64,000 bases of DNA from Cherax quadricarinatus (GCF_038502225.1 NC_091303.1:26286770-26350769); one strand, 5' to 3'. Numbered from the stretch's first letter, positions 44,971-56,880 are shown. Made by a program: numbers and translations. Notes: a model not told the origin generated them from the letters alone.

Positions 44971-46215
44971 AGTGGACCCTTGAATTTCGTCCCCCTTGAA
45001 TATCACAAATTTTAGAAATCAGCAACTTTTTTCGTCAAAATATTGGCTTGATTTTTGTGATTTGGCTTAGAATCTCCGGTCGTATGAAACGCCTCCTGGT
45101 AGTGGACATTGCTCCTGTTCATCCTCCAGACTTGGAAAAGCAAATGGTGAATGCGTTTAATTTCATCACAGAGAAGTTCTTGCCCCCTAATACCACTCCT
45201 CTCCTCCAGTTCATGGACCAGCAGATCATTTCAAACTTCAAAAAACTCTACACCAAAGCAATGTTTCAAAGGTGCTTTAACATAACCTCGGACTCTGAAT
45301 TCACCCTAAGAGAGTTCTGGAAAGATCACTTCAATACCCTCCATTGCATAAACCTTATAGGTAAGGCTTGGCAGGGAGTGACTTCCAGGACGATGAACTC
45401 TGCCTGGAGAAAATTGTGGCCAGAATGTGTCCTCGACAAAGATTTTGAAGGGTCTGAGGCTGACCCTGACAACCCTATGCCAGTTGTGGAATCTATTGTG
45501 GCATTGGGGAAGTCACTAGGGTTGGAGGATAGTGGCGAGGATGTGGAAGAGTTGGTAGAGGACCACAATGAAGAGCTAACCACTGAAAAGCTGCTAGACC
45601 TTAATCTGCAACAGCAACAGACCACAGCTCAGGAAATTGCTTCAGAGGAGGAGGGAGAGAGGGGGAAGAAGTTGCTTTCTTCAGAGATTAAGGATATGTG
45701 TGCAATGTGGACTAGGATGGAAAGATTTATGGAGGAACATCACCCTGGCAAAGCTGTTGCAGGCCGTGTATACGACATGTTCAATGACAATGTCTTGTCT
45801 CACTTCAGGCAAATTTTAAAGAAACGCCAGAAACAGACCTTTCTGGAACAATTTTTTGAGCGACAGGAGTCTAGTGACTCAAGCTGGTCCTAGTGGCATT
45901 AAAAGAAAAGGGAAGTAACCCTGGAAAAGGACTTGGTACCTGAAGTCTTTATGGAAGGGAATTACCCTTCCAAACAATAGTAACTCTTCCATCCTCTCCC
46001 CTTCCCGTCTTCCACACATCAACAACTCTTCAATAAAGGTAAGTGTTAAGTTATTATTGTTTTATTCATGTCTCATTGTTTTCTGTATAGATAAATGTAC
46101 ATTTAATGTAAAAAAATATTTTTTTAATACTTTTGGGTGTCTGGAACGGATTAATTTGATTTACATTATTTCTTATGGGGAAAATGGTTCGAATATTTAT
46201 ATGCCAGTACTGCTG
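44971..46215 (+). mobile_element. Tigger/pogo-type DNA transposon, internally deleted
   Basis: Left end TA then CAGTGGACCCTTGAATTTCG (44971) resembles the terminal repeat of Tigger elements. The interior encodes the C-terminal part of a pogo/Tigger transposase. The right part (GGAACGGATTAATTTGATTT, TTTCTTATGGGGAAAATGG) is the usual Tigger 3' region. A clean right terminal repeat is missing, so the end near 46215 is approximate. Confidence 0.8.
45084..45893 (+). pseudogene. Tigger-type DDE transposase, C-terminal fragment
   Basis: A 269-codon open frame from the first ATG; the same frame is open 36 bases further upstream without an ATG. It encodes the late catalytic region and the C-terminal tail of a pogo/Tigger transposase, the enzyme that cuts and pastes its transposon. 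The motif VVDIAPVHP holds the second catalytic Asp (usual form DNAPxHP, here N is I), and PPNTTPLLQFMDQQ the third. Then come REFWKDHFN, AWQGVTSRTMNSAWRKLWP and an acidic, Q-rich tail ending in SSWS. The N-terminal helix-turn-helix DNA-binding domains and the first Asp are absent, so the protein is inactive as a transposase. Family members are usually about twice this length. Domestication is possible in principle, but the intact terminal repeat and deleted N-terminus argue for a recently died copy. Confidence 0.88.
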
Positions 46216-48264
46216 ATTGTTATCGTAAACCACAGGTAATATGACAGGCTATGACTATTATTTGCTTACCAAGGAAAATGCCACAATGTAGCACCAAATG
46301 CCCTAAGACTTGCTAAAGGTTTGTTCAATCTAGGATAACCAACAAATCCAAGGAGTATGAGTTACACCCATTGGTGTCTCTAAAATGTGACCGATAACAG
46401 CCGGTGTTAGGAGCACCAGCTGATTACCTGTTATTTTATTTCGCAGCACCAGCGAAAAAAGAGAAGCAGGTAATCAGGAACCTCCTGTTCCTAGGAACAG
46501 GAGGTTTTAGCCTGCTGGTGTGCAGAATGCAGCAACCGAGACAGGAAGTTACAACTACGGTACAATAGGTGATAAGCAGGCACTTGACCCAACCAATTAC
46601 CGTACCCTCCCTATCTCTCATAAAGTCTTCTAGCATCATTCATTACACTGTGCAAGAAACCAGTGTAGTGTTGCCGGCAGACTAACAAAATGTGGGTGAC
46701 GAGATCAAGTGAGGCGAGAGACTTCGAGAGCGTAACCTACAGTTATAGCGCCGGTTGAACTCTCCACAGTTACACTGCTACACTAGTTACATTACCTTCA
46801 TCATATATCTTTATTGTTTATTATTATTCCCCCCCCCCATCAGCTGTAGCCTTAGATGTTGAAACATGCAAAAGTGACTTCGTTTATAACAACAGCTCTT
46901 AGCTTGAAAACTGTTATGTAAAAAAATAAAATGAGGTAATTGCATCACTTCCTGTGTATTTTTGAACGTTATGACGTGTTTGTATCTTTCATTAACATTA
47001 CTGGTATTAACTCAACATTTCTGTTTAACCTCTCCCATACACATCCCCCGAGTTATAAAACTGTGGTAATAGTCAACAAAAAGTGATAAAAAAACTCAAG
47101 AAAACAGTACCACCTTTATTTATTGAGGTGTATCATTAAGGTTTTCCTCTTTTGTTACGTGTCTATATCACTCCCGCTGAGTTGCACTTTCAATCTGCCT
47201 TTTCGATTCTCATGTAATATTTTCCTTGTAATCCACAATGTTTCTTTACACGTATAATCTATAAGTTCTTGCTTTCTCTTAATCCTCAAAATCTTTCTCT
47301 TTCTCATTCCTTGCAAAGATACCGAGATGGTGCCATGGAACCGCCGTCAAGGTGACCATAACAAGGAATAGCGACCTAACCCCTACTTGTGCTCAAGCAT
47401 TCCACCTTACTACACTTAGCCGGACTCAAGCACTGGAGGTGGAAAGAAAAATGCCTGTATACTACTGGACTCCAGCTCTGAAGTGGGAAGTACAGTGCCC
47501 CCCCCCCCCATCTCAAAGATGGGTGAGGATGCTGAGGTTGGGTGAGTACTTTTGTGACGTGCGTCACCACAACATTTTGCGAAGACGATGACCAGAGAAA
47601 CAACTTTAATGTGTTTGTGTGTAGAGGTCAGTGCTTTCTTATTACATGTAGCCAATTTAGAAAAATATACGTTAGCTAGAAGGGGTGATGGTGTGACTCA
47701 CCCTGTTAACAGTGTTTGAGTGTAGGTATTAGAGTACTTTTTAGCAGGTGGGCTGGCAGCCGGTAGAGCCGGTACGCTGTATCAGGACGGAGGTTGTTTG
47801 ATGGTCGCTTGCTAGTATCTATTTAGGTCAGAAATAATAAAGCCTGGATGGTGTAGGTCAGTTTCTTTTTAGCAAAGTGACTTAAATAGTCATCTACCAA
47901 GAATTACAGTTTATGACACCGTGTGTGCATTTATGGTAGTGTGTGAAGGGGTTATAGTAGCCATTCCTACTTACCTACCTACCTACCTGCCTGGAGGGAA
48001 GGTAGGTAATGATAGTTTTGCAAATATAGGTTTAGTTTCGTGGTGTAGCCTTTTATTCAGCCTTCCCCAGGATCAACCTTATGTTCCTTGTCACATTTTT
48101 TAGAATGTTGTGAATTTATTTGAGGTAATTTGGCTACTAGGTGGTTTTAATATTTTAGTAAGATCAGTTTTTCCTAGAACAACCAGATATTTACCCCTAA
48201 AGGTCAAACCTCATAAGAAACTGGAATAAAAAATTTCACGATGCCTAAAATAGGCAAGCTCAGG
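46216..48264. other. Unassigned DNA with a complex hairpin
   Basis: A perfect 28-bp palindrome (AACCTCCTGTTCCT and complement) lies at 46479-46506 within a wider inverted structure (GCACCAGC, CAGGTAATCAGG; 46396-46525). A short (CCTA)n tract is at 47970-47990. No ORF with recognisable domains was seen. Confidence 0.5.
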
Positions 48265-48545
48265 TAATTAATTTACTCATAAAACGTTATCGTATACCCC
48301 TCCCCTACATATAAGTACTCATGAAAAGATAACGCTCCATCCCCACATCATTAGTGGTTATAAAACGTTATCATGTATACCTCCACATCATTAGTACTCA
48401 AAATATTATCATGTAAACTCTCACATCTTAGTGATCATAAAATATTAGTGTACACCCTCCCACCACATATTACCCTCACATCTTGGTACTCATTAAACTC
48501 TACGGTGACCCTCCCCCTCCCCTTCCCACACACTAATACCTACTG
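48265..48545. repeat. Diverged tandem repeat of about 45-60 bp
   Basis: Blocks of CACATCATTAGTACTC, ATAAAACGTTATCATGTA and TACCCTC recur about five times with strong divergence. Confidence 0.6.
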
Positions 48546-49204
48546 GAAATCATCGTGTTCAGCTCCTCATCCCCCACCATCACCACTACATTATATCCAG
48601 CCAACATACAGGAAATATTGATCTCTGGTAGCATTTTTAAAACTACAATTAAAAAACACCTCATCTCCTTAACCTATCCCAGCCCATCATAAATACATAA
48701 GTAAAAACTATACATGTATTTACTCAATATCATGAACATAGGTAAAACTTTATCAATATAATCGATATATACTTACTCTCAATATCTGTATCCATCTTAA
48801 ATGTTAATCACTCCATTGTGGCCTTAAGGTTAATAATCAAAATTGTACGTGTTCTCTACAAGATTTATTAAAGTCATAGAGCATGACCTAATAGAATACT
48901 CAATTGTATTCACTGTAACTCATCTAATGATCATATGTACTGTTATTGCCTTATTAATCTTAAGTTAATATTAAGTTTGCCAGAAACGCTCTGCTATAAA
49001 AGGGCTTTTGTCAGGTACACCCAACTATTATATTCTTTTGTGTAAACGTGTATCATGTCAAAATAAAATATTACTATTATTATTATTATCTATTATTGAT
49101 AAAGCGATGCTGAAAAAATTAAGAAAAACTAAAGATGTCATAGCAAAGAAACTAAATTGTTATTGTACTGTCTTCATTCATCTCTATTTTCTTGTATACA
49201 ATGT
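48546..49204. other. AT-rich unassigned DNA
   Basis: A small (ATT)n tract at about 49072-49092. No gene recognised. Confidence 0.4.
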
Positions 49205-52200
49205 TGGGGGAGGTGATGACTGAGGAGGTTGTGTTGACTGAGGAGGTTGTGATGACTGAGGAGGTTGTGATGACTGAGGAGGTTGTGATGACTAAGGAGG
49301 TTGTGTTGACTGAGGAGGTTGTGATGACTGAGGAGGTTGTGTTGACTGAGGTGGTTGTGATGACTGAGGTGGTTGTGATGACTGAGGAGGTTGTGATGAC
49401 TGAGGAGGTTGTGATTGAGGAGGTTGTGATGACTGAGGAGGTTGTGATTGAGGAGGTTGTGATGACTGAGGAAGTTGTGATGACTGAGGAGGTTGTGATG
49501 ACTGAGGAGGTTGTGATTGAGGAGGTTGTGATGACTGAGGAAGTTGTGATGACTGAGGAGGTTGTGATGACTGAGGAGGTTGTGATTGAGGAGGTTGTGA
49601 TGACTGAGGAGGTTGTGATTGAGGAGGTTGTGATGACTGAGGAAGTTGTGATGACTGAGGAGGTTGTGATGACTGAGGAGGTTGTGATTGAGGAGGTTGT
49701 GATGACTGAGGAAGTTGTGATGACTGAGGAGGTTGTGATTGAGGAGGTTGTGATGACTGAGGTGGTTGTGATGACTGAGGTGGTTGTGATGACTGAGGTG
49801 GTTGTGATTGAGGTGGTTGTGATGACTGAGGAGGTTGTGATGACTGAGGAGGTTGTGATGACTGAGGTGGTTGTGATGACTGAGGAGGTTGTGATGACTG
49901 AGGTGGTTGTGATGACTGAGGAGGTTGTGATTGAGGAGGTTGTGATGACTGAGGTGGTTGTGATGACTGAGGAGGTTGTGTTGACTGAGGAGGTTGTGAT
50001 GACTGAGGTGGTTGTGTTGACTGAGGAGGTTGTGATGACTGAGGTGGTTGTGATGACTGAGGTGGTTGTGATGACTGAGGTGGTTGTGATGACTGAGGAG
50101 GTTGTGATGACTGAGGTGGTTGTGATGACTGAGGAGGTTGTGATGACTGAGGTGGTTGTGATGACTGAGGTGGTTGTGATGACTGAGGAGGTTGTGATGA
50201 CTGAGGAGGTTGTGATGACTGAGGTGGTTGTGATGACTGAGGAGGTTGTGATGACTGAGGAGGTTGTGATGACTGAGGTGGTTGTGATGACTGAGGAGGT
50301 TGTGATGACTGAGGTGGTTGTGATGACTGAGGAGGTTGTGATGACTGAGGTGGTTGTGATGACTGAGGAGGTTGTGATGACTGAGGAGGTTGTGATGACT
50401 GAGGTGGTTGTGATGACTGAGGAGGTTGTGATGACTGAGGAGGTTGTGATGACTGAGGAGGTTGTGATGACTGAGGTGGTTGTGATGACTGAGGAGGTTG
50501 TGATGACTGAGGTGGTTGTGATGACTGAGGTGGTTGTGATGACTGAGGAGGTTGTGATGACTGAGGAGGTTGTGATGACTGAGGAGGTTGTGATGACTGA
50601 GGAGGTTGTGATGACTGAGGAGGTTGTGATGACTGAGGAGGTTGTGATGACTGAGGAGGTTGTGATGACTGAGGAGGTTGTGATGACTGAGGAGGTTGTG
50701 ATGACTGAGGAGGTTGTGATGACTGAGGAGGTTGTGATGACTGAGGAGGTTGTGATGACTGAGGAGGTTGTGATGACTGAGGTGGTTGTGATGACTGAGG
50801 AGGTTGTGATGACTGAGGTGGTTGTGATGACTGAGGAGGTTGTGATGACTGAGGAGGTTGTGATGACTGAGGAGGTTGTGATGACTGAGGAGGTTGTGAT
50901 GACTGAGGTGGTTGTGATGACTGAGGAGGTTGTGATGACTGAGGTGGTTGTGATGACTGAGGAGATTGTGATGACTGAGGTGGTTGTGATGACTGAGGAG
51001 GTTGTGATGACTGAGGAGGTTGTGATGACTGAGGAGGTTGTGATGACTGAGGAGGTTGTGATGACTGAGGAGGTTGTGATGACTGAGGAGGTTGTGATGA
51101 CTGAGGTGGTTGTGATGACTGAGGAGGTTGTGATGACTGAGGTGGTTGTGATGACTGAGGAGGTTGTGATGACTGAGGAGGTTGTGATGACTGAGGAGGT
51201 TGTGATGACTGAGGAGGTTGTGATGACTGAGGAGGTTGTGATGACCGAGGAGGTTGTGATGACTGAGGAGGTTGTGATGACCGAGGAGGTTGTGATGACT
51301 GAGGAGGTTGTGATGACTGAGGAGGTTGTGATGACTGAGGAGGTTGTGATGACTGAGGAGGTTGGTTGTGATGACTGAGGAGGTGTGTTGTGATGACTGA
51401 GGAGGTTGTGATGACTGAGGTGGTTGTGATGACTGAGGAGGTTGTGATGACTGAGGTGGTTGTGATGACTGAGGAGGTTGTGATGACTGAGGTGGTTGTG
51501 ATGACTGAGGAGGTTGTGATGACTGAGGTGGTTGTGATGACTGAGGAGGTTGTGATGACTGAGGAGGTTGTGATGGAGGAGGTTGTGATGACTGAGGAGG
51601 TTGTGATGACTGAGGAGGTTGTGATGACTGAGGAGGTTGTGATGACTGAGGAGGTTGTGATGACTGAGGAGGTTGTGATGACTGAGGAGGTTGTGATGAC
51701 TGAGGAGGTTGTGATGACCGAGGAGGTTGTGATGACTGAGGAGGTTGTGATGACCGAGGAGGTTGTGATGACTGAGGAGGTTGTGATGACTGAGGAGGTT
51801 GTGATGACTGAGGTGGTTGTGATGACTGAGGTGGTTGTGATGACTGAGGAGGTTGTGATGACTGAGGAGGTTGTGATGACCGAGGAGGTTGTGATGACTG
51901 AGGAGGTTGTGATGACCGAGGAGGTTGTGATGACTGAGGAGGTTGTGATGACTGAGGAGGTTGTGATGACTGAGGTGGTTGTGATGACTGAGGTGGTTGT
52001 GATGACTGAGGAGGTTGTGATGACTGAGGAGGTTGTGATGACTGAGGAGGTTGTGATGACTGAGGTGGTTGTGATGACTGAGGAGGTTGTGATGACTGAG
52101 GAGGTTGTGATGACTGAGGTGGTTGTGATGACTGAGGAGGTTGTGATGACTGAGGTGGTTGTGATGACTGAGGAGGTTGTGATGACTGAGGAGGTTGTGA

Positions 52201-52268
52201 TGACTGAGGTGGTTGTGATGACTGAGGAGGTTGTGATGACTGAGGAGGTTGTGATGACTGAGGAGGTT
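49205..52268. repeat. 18-bp minisatellite, about 170 copies
   Basis: The unit GAGGAGGTTGTGATGACT has a main variant GAGGTGG. Fifteen-bp units lacking GAC define a 69-bp higher-order repeat at 49446-49584. Because 18 is a multiple of three, frames stay open: plus 49201-51378 (MTEEVV peptide) and almost the whole array on the minus strand (SQPPQS, then SHHNLL after a phase change). A disturbed stretch at 51360-51392 shifts the phase. The long minus frame starts at TTG without an ATG, and neither flank looks coding, so I do not call a protein. Confidence 0.95.
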
Positions 52269-52557
52269 CCACGTGCAGGCAGCTCGAGTAGACGTCAGGC
52301 AAGTTTCGTGCAGTCAGGCGTACCAACTGACACCTTTAATACAACTTTCCCATAAATTATTCAGAGTCGTGTTCTTCAACGGAGAATGAAACTTGTGAAT
52401 GGATCGCCAAAAGGAACAGCTTCTAAAACTAAGTTCATGAACAATGTAAAATAAAGGCCAGTATAGCAATCTACCTGTTGAGTGAGGTTTGATGCATCAA
52501 GACAAGGAAGGGCAGTCAATGACCGGTGGAGACTGCTGGCGTCCCCACCCCCCTTCA

Positions 52558-52598
52558 ACGCGCGCGCGCGCACACACAGACACATACAGAGACAGACA

Positions 52599-52686
<88 letters not shown>
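52558..52686. repeat. (CG)n/(CA)n microsatellite
   Basis: GCGCGCGCG leads into about 85 bp of CA that abuts the LINE C RT. Confidence 0.97.
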
Positions 52687-52688
<2 letters not shown>

Positions 52689-53545
52689 GGCAGTCCTGGG
52701 ACCGGTGCTGTTTCTGGTATTTGTGAATTACATGACGGAAGGAGTAAACTCCGAAATGTTCCTGTTTGCAGATGATGTGAAATTGAGAAGAATTCAATCG
52801 GACGAGGACCAGGCAGAACTACAAAGGGATCTGGACAGGCTGCAGGCCTGGTCCAGCAACTGGCTCCTGGAGTTCAACCCCACCAAGTGCAAAGTCATGA
52901 AGTTTGGGGAAGAGCAAAGAAGATCGCAGACGGAGTACAGTCCAGGGGGGCAGAGACTGCAAACCTCACTCAAGGAAAAAGATCTTGGGGTGAGCATAAC
53001 ACCAGGCACATCTCCTGAGGCGCACATCAACCAAATAACTGCTGCAGTATATGGGCGCCTAACAAACCTAAGAACAGCATTCCGATATATTAATATGGAA
53101 TCGTTCAGGATCCTGTACACTGTGTACGTTAGGCCCATATTGGAGTATGCGGCACCAGTTTGGAACCCATACTTAGCTAAGCATGTAAAGAAACTAGAGA
53201 AAGTGCAAAGGTTTGCAACAAGACTAGTCCCGGAGCTAAGGGGTATGTCCTACGAGGAGAGGTTAAGGGAAATCGACCTGACGACACTGGAGGACAGGAG
53301 AGATAGGGGGGACATGATAACGAATATAAAATACTGAGAGTAATTGACAAGGTGGAGAGACAATGTTCCAGATATGGGACACAACAACAAGGGGCCCCAG
53401 TTGGAAGTTGAAGACTCAGATGAATCACAGGGATGTTAGGAAGTATTTCTTCAGTCACAGAGTTGTCAGAAAGTGGAATAGTTTAGTAAGCGATGTAGTG
53501 GAGGCAGGATCCATTCATAGCTTTATTAAGAAGAGGTATGATTAA
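52687..53545 (+). pseudogene. LINE C reverse transcriptase C-terminal half
   Basis: Plus-strand RT from the block before the active site: GAVLGPVLFLVFVNYMTEGV, then the intact catalytic box FLFADDVKLRR, DLDRLQAWSSNWLLEFNPTK, CKVMKFGEEQRRSQ, KEKDLGVSITPGTSPEAHIN, ITAAVYGRLTNLRTAFRYIN, YVRPILEYAAPVWNPYLAKH and KKLEKVQRFATRLVPELRGM, up to RRDRGDMI at 53325. A small deletion then shifts the frame. The rest (DVRKYFFSHRVVRKWNSLVS) is in another frame to about 53545. The CR1-like order is clear. The catalytic aspartates are kept, but the N-terminal RT, endonuclease and ORF1 are missing. Confidence 0.9.
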
Positions 53546-53635
53546 GCTCATGGAGCGGGAAGATTGACCCAGCAGCGGCCAGTGAAGAGGCGGGGCCAGG
53601 AGCTGTGAATCGACCCCTGCAACCACAACTAGGTG

Positions 53636-53640
<5 letters not shown>
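52687..53640 (+). mobile_element. LINE C copy, 5' truncated, CA repeats at both ends
   Basis: Begins abruptly inside RT at GAVLGPVLF directly after CA repeats and ends with GAAGAGGCGGGGCCAGGAGC, CCCTGCAACCACAACTAGGT, GAGTACACACAC running into another CA array. Confidence 0.88.

Positions 53641-53721
<81 letters not shown>
53641..53721. repeat. (CA)n microsatellite at a LINE C 3' end
   Basis: About 80 bp CA continuing directly from the GTGAGTA terminus. Confidence 0.98.
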
Positions 53722-53724
<3 letters not shown>

Positions 53725-53832
53725 ATGATCTCATGGAGCAGGGAGAGAAGGGACCTAGTAGCGACCAGTGAAGAGGCGGGGCCAGGAGCTTTAACTCGAC
53801 CCCTGCAACCACAAATAGGCAAGAACACATAC
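53722..53832 (+). mobile_element. LINE C terminal fragment
   Basis: GGTATGATCTCATGGAGCAG to GACCCCTGCAACCACAAATA, then GGCAAGAACACA; a second terminal piece downstream of the CA array. Confidence 0.8.
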
Positions 53833-53852
53833 ATCTATGTACCTACCTTTCT

Positions 53853-54085
53853 AGTGGGGGTACCGCGTAGGTCACTGGCAACGCTATACACTCTCCGTCA
53901 AGATCCCGGGTTCAATTCCCTGACACAGAAACTTATATACTCTTCCTGCCTCTACCCACCTAACAGTCAAAATAAGCACCCGGGTGTTTGCAGGCTGTTT
54001 TGAATAGCATTTACGCAAGGAAGACTCCCGAGACAGGTCACAGGGAGAAATGTTTTAGAAAACTTATGTCCTGTGAGAGGAAACT
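53853..54085 (+). mobile_element. tRNA-derived SINE S1, diverged
   Basis: GCGTAGGTCACTGGCAACGC (A-box region) and CGGGTTCAATTCCC (B box) are tRNA-like. The body CCACCTAACAGTC, GCACCCGGGTGTTTGC parallels the S1 body at 29600-29640. The tail is too decayed to tell whether it is LINE A-derived. Confidence 0.55.
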
Positions 54086-54910
54086 CCAGTGGCTGTTAGA
54101 GTTCAACCCAAATAAATAAAAGGCTGTGCGATTTAAAGGAAAGGGCAGATCAGACAGTACAGCTTGGACGGAAAACTATAATCCTGCTGCAGTCATATTG
54201 TGTAAGAAAACCTTCAGAATTTGCTGGAAGTGTTCAAGTGTTGAGTAAAATGTATGTGTACCCAGTGATATTAAAAAAAAAATAAAAAGATTCTTGCATC
54301 ACCAGTAACACTCGTGCACATTTGAACATTTTCTGGTTATGCTCCTCTAGCTCGTTGCCAGACGTATCGTAGCTGGGTTAAATTTGTTTATTTGTAATCA
54401 AATATACGTTTTAATAGGTGTATATATGCTAACCCAATTTAAAATTAAGAAAACGGTATGTGTAGTTAAATACAACGTTAACTGAGGCTGGGAATCTCGT
54501 ATGAAAATGTGTTTTAAAATGAGGAAAGATTGAACACACAGGCGCACACGCACATGAAACTTACACACAATGTGGTCACAATCTAGGAACTTATAGAGTT
54601 CAACCCAAATAAATGCTTAGTCGTGTAATCTGGAGGAAAGGGCAGATCGGACACAGTACAAGAGCGGAGAGAAGCATCAATTAAGAGAGGACCTGAAGTT
54701 ACAATTCCAAGCATAAGGCCAAAATTACACAAATCTCGTAAAATCAGCGGCATATGCAAGACTAGCAAACCCCAAAACAGCATTCGGGAATAAATATACC
54801 TTCGGAACTCATACTGCTGCTGCCTATTTAAAAGTTTGCAGACAGACTAGTATCATAACTGAGAGGGATGCACTATGAAGAAAGGCTAGAGGAGCTGGAC
54901 CTTTGAACCT
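54086..54910 (+). pseudogene. Decayed CR1-like LINE relics
   Basis: Two pieces, about 54086-54235 and 54590-54910, read VEFNPNK-like, LREDLKLQFQA and MHYEERLEELDL segments with many stops. The intervening 54240-54590 shows no recognisable sequence. Confidence 0.5.
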
Positions 54911-54911
54911 T

Positions 54912-55325
54912 TTGATGAGTTTAGAAAGTCATCCTAGGCCAGGTTTGTCTGGTGCTTGCCTGGACAATCATGCTGTTGCTGCTGGCGGCCCGATGCCCCA
55001 CATATCCCTCACAGTCTGGTTGATCTAGCACTTGAAGATACTTGTCCAGTTTTGTCTTGAGACTTCTACACTTGTCCCAGCAGTGCTTCTGATATCTTTT
55101 GGAAAGATGTTAAAACAATCTGGGACCACGAATGTGACGTTCTCTTACTGTACCCAGGGTGACTACTTTCACAGGGTTTATCCTAGACTCCCTCCCATTT
55201 CTATCACTCCAGTATTTTATGGCGGTGTGCAGATTTGGGACTAGACCCCCCCCCCCCCCCCCAAGGACTTTCCACGTATATATTATCATACATCTCCCTC
55301 TCTCTCCTCCACTCCAGCGAGTACG
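54912..55325 (-). pseudogene. LINE D C-terminal and 3' fragment
   Basis: The minus strand gives relics of LDKYLQVL, PDQ and SNSMI with CGTGGTCCCAGATTGT, the same order as 58490-58900. It includes a C homopolymer at 55248-55262. Confidence 0.6.
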
Positions 55326-55331
55326 TATTTA

Positions 55332-56880
55332 GGACTTAAGAACATAAGAAAGAAGAAACACTGAAGCAGGCCTACTGGCCCATGCGAGGCAGGCCAAAGT
55401 CTTTTACCGGCCTTAAGCCAATGCCCCAACCTAGTCAGGTTAGGTCACATTCACTTAAGGAAGGAACACAGCAAATGACCTAGTAGCACAAGCTAATCAG
55501 GTCCAACTCACAACCATTCATGTATTTATCTAACCTATTTTTAAAACTACACAACGTTTTGGCCTCTGTAACTGTACTCGAGGGGGTTTGTTCCACTCAT
55601 CCACAACTCTATTACTAAACCAGTGCTTTCCTATACGCTTCGTGAATCTGAATTTTTCCAACTTAAAACCATTGCTGCGAGTCCTGTCTAGGCTAGATAT
55701 TTTCAGCACGTTATTTACATCCCCTTTATTTATTCCTGTTTTCCATTTATACACCTCGATCATATCCCCCCTAATTCTACGCCTTCCTAGAGAGTGCAGA
55801 TTCAGGGCCCTCAGTCTATCCTCTTAGGGAAGATTTCTGATACATGGGATCAACTTTGTCATCCTCCTTAGTACGTTTTCCAGAGCATTTATATCCATTC
55901 TGTAATACGGTGACCACAATCTAATCGGTGAGCACAATCTAAATGAGGCCTAACCAAGGATATATAGAGTTGAAGAACAACCTGAGGACTCCTATTATTT
56001 ATGCTTGTTGATATGAAGCCAAGGATTCTGTTAGCTTTATTGCGAACACTTATGCACTGTTGTCTTGGTTTCAGATTACTGCTAACCAGAACTCCTAAAT
56101 CTTTTTCGCAATCCGTAATGTTAAGATCTACATTATTTAGTTTAAATGTGGCATGGTTATTTACCTGTCCAACATTTAGAACTTTGCATTTGTCTACAAT
56201 AAACTGCATCTGCCACTTCTCCGACCACTGCATAAGTCTATTCAAATTTTCCTGGAGCGTTCTAATGTCCTCGTCAGAATGAATTCGACGGCCTATTTTG
56301 GTGTCATCGGCAAACTTGCCGATGTCGCTCTTTATGCCCTCATCTATGTCGTTTATGTATATTGTGAACAGCAGGGGGCCCAACACTGACCCCTGTGGAA
56401 CATCGTGACGCTTCCCCACTCTGATTTCTCCCCATTTATGCAAACTCTCTGCTGCCTATTTGTAAACCATGCCTCTATCCAGGAAAAAATTTCTCCTCCT
56501 ATTCCATGTGCCTTAATTTTCCTCAATAGTCTCTGATGTGGGACCCTGTCAAAAGCCTTACTGAAGTCCATATACACAATATCATATTCATTATCATGAT
56601 CTACCTCCTCAAATACCTTAGCGAAGAAAGTTAATAAATTCGTAAGGCAGGAACGCCCCTTTGTAAAACCATGCTGAGATTCGTTGATTAATTTATGCTT
56701 TTCACGGTGGCTACGAACTGCCTCGACAATTATTGATTCCATAAATTTTCCCACTACAACATATCACTACAAACTGGCACCATGCCAGTTTGTAGTGATA
56801 TGTTGAAAAGATTAGCCAAAGGTTTGCTAAGCTCCTCTTTACATTCCTTTAGAACCCTGTACCTGTTACATTTCTGATAT
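55332..56880 (-). pseudogene. LINE B copy: RT to 3' end, rearranged
   Basis: Minus strand: upstream relic VLKECKEELSKPLANLFN (56810-56870), then a gap with a hairpin, then 56353-56754 (GKFMESIIVEAVRSHREKHK, QHGFTKGRSCLTNLLTFFAK, DIVYMDFSKAFDRVPHQRLL, NRQQRVCINGEKSEWGS). After a frameshift 55889-56443 follows (DVPQGSVLGPLLFTIYINDI, intact FADDTKIGRRI, DLGVLVSSNLKPRQQCISVR). A stop region precedes 55530-55763 (IEVYKWKTG, WFSNRVVDEWN). The 3' end is at about 55332 (TTCTTATGTTCTTAAG). Well preserved but frameshifted and lacking an RT segment. Confidence 0.88.
56758..56804. repeat. Perfect hairpin inside LINE B
   Basis: Two exact 22-bp inverted arms (AACATATCACTACAAACTGG plus CA) with a 3-base loop, at the point where RT sequence is missing. 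Confidence 0.9.

Noticed and set aside
47352..47655. Possible small gene on either strand
   Set aside because: Frames of 75-79 codons overlap on both strands with a poly-C stretch; no recognisable motif.
49174..52326. 1,050-codon minus frame of PQSSQP and SHHNLL repeats
   Set aside because: It is the 18-bp minisatellite read through; it starts at TTG with no ATG, and its ends lie at the array edges.
52489..53337. 282-codon frame fusing a Thr/His repeat to an RT
   Set aside because: The first part is a CA microsatellite read through; only the LINE C part from 52687 is meaningful.
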